Shown in pieces: positions 10,714 through 19,800 of a stretch of 64,000 nt of DNA. Each line of letters opens with the position of its first letter. Positions within the stretch are counted from its first letter, which is position 1. The position numbers and the translations under genes are program-made. Origin of the DNA: Oscheius dolichura (taxonomy: Eukaryota; Nematoda; Chromadorea; Rhabditida; Rhabditidae); NCBI GenBank assembly GCA_932521035.1, contig OW051494.1, forward strand, positions 8,604,001-8,668,000, given 5' to 3'. Below the pieces are notes generated by a model, which was given only the letters and a program-made list of their open reading frames with translations, did not search any database and was not told the DNA's origin.

Positions 10714-13700
10714 ATGCCCCTCTTCCTTCTTCTTTTCCTCTTCGTCAGCTCCCCTGCCCACGGACTTCTAGACGATGAAGGTAGGCGTTATATACCATTT
10801 TACTCTTATTATAGTCCGTTTTCAACGGCCGCTTGTTCAACTACGGGGCCGGGAACATAGCGAGCAAAAATTGCTTGATTTGAAAGTCTAACGCCAAGTT
10901 GCCAAATGATCCCGTAGTTGAAAATCCGGCCGGTGGAAACGGTCGATAGGTGTTGTAACATGGACCTGGAGAGATTCCTCGGTCATTGGACTTTGCCCTT
11001 TTGTCTCCTGGGATCTATAGACTAACTACGGCATGCTCTTTCAAAGAATTTTCCCTTAAAAATTCCAGAAAATACAGAAGTAGTGGACAAGATCATAAAG
11101 AAGTTCGAGGCGATGGCTGCTCCCTCTGATAATTACCTGGATAGCTTGGACTTGTTCCAGAAAACCGTTCCTTCGTTTCTCAATCTGAGCGAGAGTTTTG
11201 GAGACCTTTTCTTCTTTTCAGCATATTCTGAAAACGTAAACGTTGCTTTTCAGAGGTTGAACTTTTTGTTTCAGACTGAAATACCGTATTATCTTATACG
11301 TGATATGATGAATGTTCCTTCCACCACAAAATTATTCCAATACTTTAGCGGGCAGTATGATATGGATCGGCTTACACACAGGAGCGCATATCTATTTTAT
11401 GCAACCGTTAAAATGGATGACTTGGAATATTCTTTAATTAGGGCAAATATAAATTCATGGAATACCGTACCCAGAAACGTTTAGAATGTTTCTCGAGTCT
11501 TGAATCACTACTTTGAATATGGATTCATGGGATTTCTCGACCCCGAAGTCTCACCAGAAACTATGGTACAAAACATAAACGTCTTCTACGCCTCGTGTGA
11601 ACAGGAAACGATTGGGATTGAATCTGTGGCAAAGGTCAGCCTAATTCTATCAAAAAATATCGAAAAGCTTCCAGGAAATGAACAAATGGTTGGTGAAGAG
11701 CTGCTCTCGAAACAATAGACGTCTCTTGGAGCAGATTGAGTCCTTCTTTCTGCATTTGATCATACCGAAGAATGGCTGGAGAATATATCACCACTACTTT
11801 GAAGACGACGAGATTATTTTGAGTAAGACATTCCCATATTCCGGGCGAACCTTCTTCCTCATCACCTCATCAACCTCACCGACTGCTTGCCGCGTTTGAT
11901 TCTTTTGAGCATGCTTATTTTTTTACAGATGTCTAGTTCAGAATTTTATGGCGAACAAGATGACAGAGTTTATATTCCATAAGAATAAGAAATCGCTGAG
12001 ATATAGCTCAAAATAGCGTTTTTGGGGCTAAAATAGCGTTTTTGCAGATATCTCAGCAATTACTTAATCTTGTGAAATAAAATCTACACCGTCGTGTGCG
12101 CCATAAAATTCTGTCCTAGATAGCAGTTAAAAAAATAAACAAGGGTTAATTATTCGAACGCGGCGCGGCGAGGTTGGTGAGTTGATGAGGAAGAAAGGCC
12201 CATATTTCGATATTTTTTCTTTTTCAGAATTTAAAGCTCACATGTTGTCTATTGACGATATTGATAAGGCTACTGAAATTGTAGAAAACATGGAAAAACG
12301 GTACAAATACAATAAAAAAGATGTGGAATTACTTTTTGAGGAGGCTTTTAATGTTACCGCCAATAGAACACCGTAAGACCCGTAATAATCAGAAAATGGC
12401 TTCACAAGGGGCCATTTTTACCTCGTCTCCTCTTCCCGAGACATAAAGTGTACCATTCGAAAGGGCATCGAAAGGTATGCTCTGGTCACACTCAAAACAA
12501 AAGTTACTAGTTACGATGAGATCTCTCGATTGGTGCCACAATCGTTGTGGTGGGCCCAAATCTAATTTTCACCTTGCGGTCCCCAAGCCAAATTTCAACA
12601 ACTCGTAGCGGCCTTATTTCCCGTCGGATTTCAATAATTCTTTCATTGCTAGTATTGTATCGACTATCTGTATCATTTAACAGCAAAAACAGAGTTTCGA
12701 AGCGTATACTGAGTTTCTGGTACTTGAAGACTGGTGTCAGGGGCGCCTATTTTTTGTGATTAAAATCCAGGGATACGGTCTCCAGAGCTGAAAATTGGTA
12801 TTTCCCGATGACATTGGATGTAGAATCCGCTGGTAGAAAGAACAAAACTTGAACGTGGCAAAAAGTACCACTTTCTTAGGACTTATGGGACAACCTAACA
12901 AAAAAACCGGTGTCACACGGTTACCCACGGCCCGTCGCAGCTACAAAATTGCTGAGGAGCATAACTTTTGATGCCCTTTCGAATGGCACCCCTCATGTTT
13001 CGGGAAGTGGAGATGAGGTAAAAAAGCCCCTTGTCAGATGTCTTCTTGACATGATTCCCAGCTACGATAGGAGGGAACTTGCCGCGTTTATAAAAGATCT
13101 GCGGTTTGAAATGTCTAGAATGGTCCGTTTGTAATACACCTCCTTTGAGAAGAAAGTTATTCAGCTGGTCAGTGGGTTACTTTGCGCTGCTCCTGATCCC
13201 AAAAGCGAGAAGACAAGTTTGGAGGCGGTTGGAAGTCTCGTCTTGGAAACGGCCCACTTTCTTCGAGGATATTTCGTTGAAAAGCTGGTGACTTCTATAA
13301 ATTGATAGATAAAAAGAAGATTTAGAAAAAGAGTATTTATGAGGAAGAAAAAATAGTCAAACAGATTCTTGTGAAAAGTGTAAAGTCGCGTAAAGTAGAG
13401 AACTTGCTTTCGCCTAGTGAATATTATATTCCGGACGTAGAGAAACTCCTGGAGCAGTGGAATGAGTCTCTGTCGAATATCGGAGAAGAAAGGTGACGAC
13501 TTATTAGGGCATTACCCAAGGCGCGGACCGATACCTCCGTGTCCTCCACAATTTGAAACCCCCTTTAGAAAACACATTCCAGTGTTCGACGGCAATACCT
13601 GCTCATTACAAAGGACTGGCGCTTGACTCAAAGACACTATCAAAACTATTTCACATGTAAGAGGGAAAGCTGCTTTTTCTTAACGTATGGAAACTTCCTG

Positions 13701-14376
13701 TACGGAACGGATTCTCTCATTAGCCGATACATTGAAACCAACGAGACCGCCGTCGAGGAGTTCACCAAACAGGCTAAAGTATTGTACCGACAGATACTGC
13801 CAATTGTTACGTGAGTAATGTTAATATTTCCTATTATAGGGACCTATGAGGGTTACTGTAATGCACGCATAAGACCAAAATGGCAAATAGTGAAAAAAGA
13901 CGCGGGAAGACTTCTGCTCACATTGTCATTTTAACAAAACCAAAAGTACCATCAGAATCAGCGTAAAAAACTGTGTCGAATGACCCTGGTTTCAGCTGAC
14001 TTCCCGTTTTCTATAGAGCGTATTTTTGCAAAACACGAAAGTGGTCGTTCACGTCGCTGCGGGACCCCTGACCGCTATTATAGGTCCCTGACAGTCCCCG
14101 GTTTCTAGAAGCAGTAATGAGGAAAGGGATACTGTAGAGAAGATAGTTGAAGAGATCAAAAGGAGAGGCATCTCGCTGACGGATACATACATCGGGAGCA
14201 CGGCCATAATTCGTCATTTCCAATCAGATGGGGAACCCTGTAAATACCAGTCAACTGTTCTCGTCCAAGGAGGAGGCAATTTACCGGCTGCCGTCGTTTA
14301 TAGAACAAAACATCGAGTTATCCAGTGGTTTTTGTTTGACGTCCATGTTTGTACCGAGATTTATTTCTTTATGTAG
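10714..14376 (+). CDS. Orphan secreted protein, tandem paralogue B
   Basis: Sister of the upstream gene with the same exon order and phases. The signal peptide (MPLFLLLFLFVSSPAHG) lies in a 67-nt first exon, as in A. Shared landmarks: PSDNYLDSLDLFQKTVPSFL, NHYFEYGFMGFLDP, AHMLSIDDID, CLLDMIPSYDRRELAAF, LLEQWNESLSN, ETNETAVEEFTKQAKVLY, HVCTEIYFFM. First exons: 10714-10780, 11069-11236 and 11276-11442, the next starting at 11485. The third intron (11443-11484) starts with GC, not GT; no GT donor fits and the sister gene splices at the same codon. Two introns were expanded by foldback elements (about 11845-12205 and 12393-13037) and another by a TTAA-family relic (about 13840-14095). The open frame is conserved, so the gene is probably functional. 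Function unknown. Confidence 0.75.
10810..10948. repeat. Foldback element, TATAGTCC family, diverged copy
   Basis: The left end TATAGTCCGTTTTCAACGG matches, inverted, the right end GGTGGAAACGGTCGATA. An inner inverted pair CAACTACGGG/CCCGTAGTTG adds a longer stem. It lies in intron 1 of orphan gene B. Confidence 0.6.
11845..12205. repeat. Long inverted repeat (hairpin) in intron of orphan gene B
   Basis: The left arm contains CTTCTTCCTCATCA and AGAATTTTATGGCG. The right arm contains the inverse CGCCATAAAATTCT and TGATGAGGAAGAAAG. The centre repeats AAAATAGCGTTTTT. Arms of about 170 nt pair imperfectly, so the whole intron could fold into one long stem. It is absent from the same intron in paralogue A, which holds the minisatellite instead. 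Confidence 0.7.
12393..13037. mobile_element. Foldback/MITE insertion at a splice acceptor
   Basis: The ends ACAAGGGGCC and GCCCCTTGT are inverted repeats, continued inward by ACCTCGTCTCCTCTTCCCGA against TCGGGAAGTGGAGATGAGGT and by ATTCGAAAGGGCAT on both arms. Paralogue A has a 33-nt intron at this place (GTAAGACC...GGCTTTAG), so this is a roughly 640-bp insertion. The acceptor CAG directly follows the element, so splicing appears to be kept. Confidence 0.75.
13840..14095. repeat. Relic of the TTAA-flanked MITE family
   Basis: It aligns through most of its length with the element at 49536-49788: shared TTACTGTA.TGCACGC, CAAAAGTACCATC, GTGGTCGTTCACGTCGCTGC and CCCTGACAG. Here the outer TTAA ends are eroded, with GGGACCTAT/ATAGGTCCC as the remaining inverted pair. 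It lies in an intron of orphan gene B that is only 39 nt long in paralogue A. Confidence 0.7.
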
Positions 14377-15176
14377 TCTAAATAAAAGAATTTATTCCTT
14401 TACAGGGCTATTCAAGGACAAGGCGGCTTCAAAGAGCGCTGTTTTGACCAAGATGAAGTCGTAAGCCCCTCTCAAAAATTTGATCGGTTAAATTAGGGCA
14501 ATTCCCATTGGGAACGCTTTCAAATACCCTGTTCTGTAATCAGAACAGGTCAAAAATGAAGAGCTACAGCTGAAACCGCTCAAAACTGACCGTCTCCAAA
14601 TGAGAACAGATTGGGACGCCGGTACTTCGTTCCCGGGGAACACGTTTATTGTAAGTAACAAGTCATTTTATCATAAAAAGAAAAGAAGAATACGAATTGG
14701 TGGAATGATAGCCAGTAAACAGACGGAGAGGGATCTTCAGCGTTGCTTCCGTCATTTAGTCTGAAAATTAGGCAATAACTTGGTAAAATACAATTATTTT
14801 GAGCTGAAAATCAGGGTTTCTACCCTCTTATCGGGAAGCGTAGGAAAGAAAGTGAATAAAACTTACCCGGGAGACGAATAACTATCTTGATAATGCCAAC
14901 ATCGATGAGAGGGATTTCCATTGTTGAAGAATGGATGAAATAGAGCGAGGAATAGGGAACAAATAGGAGAGTAGTCTTTTTCTGGGTCTCGCTACGATGG
15001 AGCCAGGATTATATAGAGGTAGCCTGATGAGAAAAGGAGGGTTTCTCACTTTTCTCACCGACCTTGTTGCCGACCCTGCAAAATACGCGGCCTCATCAGT
15101 TGGCGGTCATTTAGCAGGAAGTGGCGAGAAAAGGACAAAGTTCGGTTAGAAATTGAGATTTCTCACCAAGAGGCGC
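14377..15176. promoter_or_regulatory. Upstream region of the 55-residue peptide gene
   Basis: No exon is supported. Toward its end, and just past it, the motif TTTCTCAC recurs (about 15048, 15056, 15149 and 15191) within 150 bp of a TATA box. These repeats are candidate factor-binding sites for the small gene that follows. The rest is unremarkable AT-rich sequence. Confidence 0.4.
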
Positions 15177-15187
15177 CTATATAAACG
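15177..15187 (+). promoter_or_regulatory. TATA box
   Basis: CCTATATAAAC lies about 100 bp before the start codon of the small gene at 15281, on the same strand. Confidence 0.55.
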
Positions 15188-15280
15188 AGGTGTTTCTCAC
15201 CACTTTTTTCCCGTCAACAACCGTTTTATTTCATCTTTTTTCCTCTTCCTTTATTTCTCATCCCATTCCATTATTTTCAG

Positions 15281-15567
15281 ATGGATCTGATCAAACTCGT
15301 GACCGATGCTACTGTTGGCGCGGCCAAAGCTGCCGTTGACGTGGTCACTTACGTTCCAGGTACGTTTTCTCCACTTTTGACTATCTATCCAATCGTTTAT
15401 TTGGTTTTTATGGTTCCCAAAATCTGGATAAACTAGAATTCCCTGCCCAAAAACTACCCAGGTCCCCCCTTTTTTCAGTTGCCGTTGCAAAACATGCTGC
15501 TGAGATGGCTTCCAACAATTCTTCCTCCAATGGGAAATGTACTGCTTCCTCTTCTGACAAGAAATAG
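15281..15567 (+). CDS. 55-residue hypothetical peptide, Ala/Val helix with Ser-rich tail
   Basis: Two exons (15281-15359, 15479-15567) join in phase. The start follows a TTATTTTCAG acceptor, a likely trans-splice site, and an AATAAA signal lies about 35 nt after the stop. The peptide begins MDLIKLVTDATVGAAKAAVD, an amphipathic alanine-rich helix, and ends in a Ser/Asn-rich lysine tail with one cysteine. There is no clear signal peptide. A TATA box and repeated TTTCTCAC motifs upstream suggest strong or induced expression. No family was recognised; an amphipathic membrane-surface or stress peptide is only a guess. Confidence 0.6.
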
Positions 15568-16084
15568 CTGGCCTTCAGGAGAAAACGAAAGAAGAAAGCG
15601 GAATAAATACGTTGTTTTATTAAACTGTTGACATATTTTTGAAGATTATCATCAGAAAATTAGCGAAAAAATGGCGGGAGAATAAATACACGAGATGCAA
15701 TCACAATGAGAGAGGCGGGAAAGGACTTTGGATACCAAAGCACCGACGGAAAAAAAATACAATTTTGAGCAAAAAATACAAAAATATATATATCAGCTAT
15801 CACTAGGAATGAAGACAAACCCTAGACAGAAAGCTCTCCGGGACGATTATTTCGTCGGTATGAGATCGGTTGTTGAGAATAGGGAGACGGGCCACGACTC
15901 GGCGGGGCAGACAGCTCGGGCAGCCTGGAAACGGGAATTGCTAAAGACTTTGGGGTGAAAAGTAACTACCTAGAGAGTCTTGTAAGTGTAATATATTACA
16001 CCAAAATTCATTTTATTTGGACTGACTGGAGAACTTCCCCATTAGAGGGGGCAAACGCCCTTTCATCAGATTTTCGTGGATTTT
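15568..16084. other. Intergenic, no gene seen
   Basis: AT-rich sequence between the small peptide gene and a MITE. A 70-codon open frame near 15730-15958 has no ATG start, splice support or recognisable content. Confidence 0.45.
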
Positions 16085-16601
16085 TTAAAGGAACTAACAG
16101 GGATCCAGTGGAAGTGATCATTTGACCCTGAACAACCGAGCCCCAAGCGACTGACTACATATGGGGCTTATTCTCTATCCAACTTTTCATTTCGGGGTCA
16201 TTTGTGCGTATATTACGACTCATCCAGTGTTTTCCGCATTTTCTCTACCAAAAAATCTAGCAAACTAACTCGATATAGGCTTAAAAAATTCGCCGTTTTC
16301 TCCTGATCACGACGATATATTTCTTTTTGCATATGGACGTCGGAATCACGAGAAAATTGCATTTTTATCCAAAAGACATAAATGCATTCCATTTCTGTGA
16401 TCATGATCGTTGCGGGACCCCATAAAGGTCCTGCAACGATCATGATCACTTTTTGTTTTTTCAACCAGATTTTGATCATAAATGTGTATTTTTCTTGTGA
16501 TACAGGCGTCCATATGCAAAAATAAATATACCATCGTGATCAGGAGAAAAAGGCGAATTTTTTAAGCCCAAGTTGTTTTAGGTCCCTGACAGTTCCTTTA
16601 A
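16085..16601. mobile_element. TTAA-flanked MITE with internal palindrome
   Basis: Begins TTAAAGGAACTAACAGGGA and ends TCCCTGACAGTTCCTTTAA, so it is bounded by TTAA with inverted ends. Inside, arms from about 16279 (AAAAAATTCGCC) to 16570 (GGCGAATTTTTT) form a long imperfect palindrome. Its centre is a near-perfect hairpin around TGATCATGATCGTTGC. TTAA ends are typical of piggyBac-type elements. No transposase is encoded. Confidence 0.8.
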
Positions 16602-16828
16602 AATTTTTCAAGAAACAACCGTTTAAAATTGATATTCAAAGAGTTGTGAAGGTTTGCTGAGTGAAAAGACTTTGAATTTCGAGAAAAAAATGGACGTTAA
16701 TCGCTGTTTGGGTGAGAAAAGGACCGAAACGAGGACTGACTTACATTGACCATCAAATTAGGCCGTACTGGTAATATAAAAGTCTTTTTTAGGATAAATT
16801 ACCAGCTACATTGAATAAAAAATGAAAC

Positions 16829-19800
16829 TCACTTCGTTTTGCCCCTGGCACCGGGTTCCCGATCCAATCTTGTGATGTCCGAACCGGCATCCGCATCGGA
16901 AGGCGGTCCGCCCTTGAATGTGTTCAACGGCTGCATCTCCACGGATCGTTTCTCCTCTTCCTTCTTCATTTTATTCTTCCGTTGAAGTTTTAACGTCCAA
17001 CAGGCGAAGAAAATACAAATGGGGACCAGGAGAATCCCCAAGAAGATGGCGGTCCACGTCAGCCAGGTTAGAATGTTATCCTTGGCTCGGTGACGGCACC
17101 ACGGCTGCTCTCCTTGGGTCCACTGATAACGGATGCTGTTATCATGCTCGTTACGGTAGCGGTGACCTGAAAATACGGTACATTTAAACGATCAAGTGGA
17201 CTGTTATCTCTTATTTCGGAAGCGACTTACAAGTGAATTCCGTCGTGTCGCCCATCATGATATGGGTTTGGAAGCAACTGAACGAGATGACGGCTCCTTC
17301 CAAGTAGGCCTGTTGTCCGCTGCTGGGTCCTTTGATCAAATACTCCGGATATTCGATATTCATCGCTCCGCAGCTATTATATCTGGCGACTCCTTGCAGT
17401 CGCTGGTCGATGTAGGTATTGAACGATTCGCGGGACTCGTCTCCAAGGACTCGGGCCTGAAAAGGACGAATCTCTTTTGATTAATAAAAAGTACAGTACC
17501 TGAAGCATAACAGCGTCATAGAGACAGGTCACGTCATTGGCACAGTCCGCTTCCAACGAGGCCACGTCCATGGGACACCGACCGTACATTTTCTTCTGTT
17601 CTTTGCTCATGTATTCCGGATCCACTGGAAAATGCCATTAGTCAAAGAAAAAGGGGATTTAAACTAACTGCGGTTCTCTTTGCAATGGAGGAGGAATTGA
17701 CGGAAGTCGGCCTCATTCCAAGGATAGAAAGGAACCTGTTGGTAGCGGGAAGAGACCTTGTAGACGGGACCTTTGAGGTAATGGTCGGCGAAGGCCTGAA
17801 ATTGAAGGATTTAGAGAAGAAACAGCGGATAGGATAGAATAAAAGTCTCCCGCCTTCCATTCCACGGATTTTATAGAATTTAGAGTCATATTCTCACCTG
17901 GAACGTCCTCTCCTGTTCAGTTCTTGCCTGGAAAAGGTCTCTGATATCGTCAGCATGGAGGTTCACATTCTGGGTCTCTTCGTCTCCTTTGATTTTATCT
18001 GAAATATTCTCTTTTCTCTCCTGTTTCTTTTCAAAACTGACATTTCATCAACTGTTGTCTAACTCCCTGATCATTGACACTGCTCCAGGTTACGGTACTT
18101 TTGTGATCGTAGCCAGCCTCGTCGGGGAAGGGATTGATCAGGCCCTCCACGTGGGGATCGTCGAGCTCTCTCACTCGGACAGTTCCAGGGACATTCTGAA
18201 GAGAATCAAGGTCTTGGAGGGAATTAAATTAGGGTACGAACCACTTTGTATTGAGGAGGAACAGATATCTCCAGGTCCAAGAGTCCCAAACTCTCTTCGT
18301 ATTGAAACTTGCGGTCAATATCAATGGCATAGGATTCTCGAATTCTCATTCCGATCTGGGCCTGATCCAAGACGACGTAGATTTCAGCCTGGCCCTTTTC
18401 AACGTTGTTCACGTAGACGGTCACTCCTGGAAAAGAAGAATAAAAGGAAATTTTTAATTTTGAAGTGGTTTTTTGCCTTGAAGATGCGTTTCATTTTTCT
18501 GGAGCCAGATTTCCACTTTCTTTTGATAGAGGCACCAAAATAATCCAAACCGTCTCCTTTTCCTTTACCGTATGCCCTAGAAGCTGTGAAGGCTCTCTTT
18601 TACTTTCTAGCTCTCCCCCGAGGTAAAACTGGGCATAAGTTAGAACCCCTTCTCTAGAACCTCTCGCAGGAATCTTTGCCTCCTTACAAGACAAACAAGT
18701 TTTTGGAAGCCGTACAATCAACCAAAGGGAAATCTCTGGTGCTAGCCAGTGACTCAAGTCTCTAGAGGAGAATGTCAAGCCTTCGGAAAAGTTATTGGGG
18801 CCTATTCTAGACTCCCATCTCCTGTGAGAGCCCACCAGTCGCGAGTGTGGCTCCGGACGTCCCTCGGGAGTCAAAGTGGCGGGCGACTGAAAGGAGCTTC
18901 ACTGAGTATGGCGCCAGAGTTAGCTCCAGTTGGTTCCAGGGAGACCCCCAGTAAAGGTCAAGAAACCGGTCAAAATTTGAAAAACTGTAAAATTCCTGTA
19001 AAAACGGGGTCTTTTCCGTCAAATCCGGTATTAGGCGCATTAGAATAAGTCGACTGACGCTGGGTCAGAATCATCGTGTCCACTTCATTTTCATTCAATA
19101 GGGTACAGTCCTCGTGACCACTCGCTTATTTCTTCATCTACAATGGCTGAAGTCGCACCCGCACCCGTCTCTGGACAAAACGTTGAAGTTGGAACTGCCG
19201 TCGAAGGCCAGATCCGCTCCGCGCCTCGTGCCGCCGCTCCTTCGGCTGGTTCGTCTGCCGCTGGCTCTGCCGGCACTGGAATCATCGGTGGTCTCCAGCA
19301 GGCCCATGCCGATTCTGGTACGTTTTCTTACTCGACGGCGGCGCGCACGCTTACCCGCACCCATAAAGTCTCGGCCATTCTACTTCTCATTGGGCACGTT
19401 TTGCCTTCATCCTCTTTCGCCCTGCCGAGTTTTTATGGGTGCCGGTGCGCGTCCGACTCCTTTTTCTTCCGTCTCCATTCCTATTTCTCGTGTTTTCAGT
19501 CGCCTGGTGGTACCAGCCCCACGGCGGTGTGGTCGACGCCCAATTGGCCAACCTCGACGCCAACGGCATCAAGCGCGAATTCATCGGTTACGGACTGGCC
19601 GGCCTGGTCCTTCTGCTCCTCTGCACCTCAGCTGCTCCCCTGGTAGCTAACTTCGTCTGCATTGCCTACCCCATTGGAGCCAGCTTGAGCGTGCTCCGCG
19701 GCCAATCTAACGACGCCCAGCGCTTCCTCGTCTACTGGACGATCTTTGGAGTGCTCTCGGTCTTCGACTACTACTTTGGAAGACTGGCGCTCTACTGGAT

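Noticed and set aside
15728..15958. 70-codon plus-strand gene after the small peptide gene
   Set aside because: There is no ATG at its start, no splice acceptor and no recognisable composition.
19114..19650. Alternative plus frame over the REEP gene
   Set aside because: It is a shadow frame; only the two-exon frame gives the TB2/DP1 core motifs.
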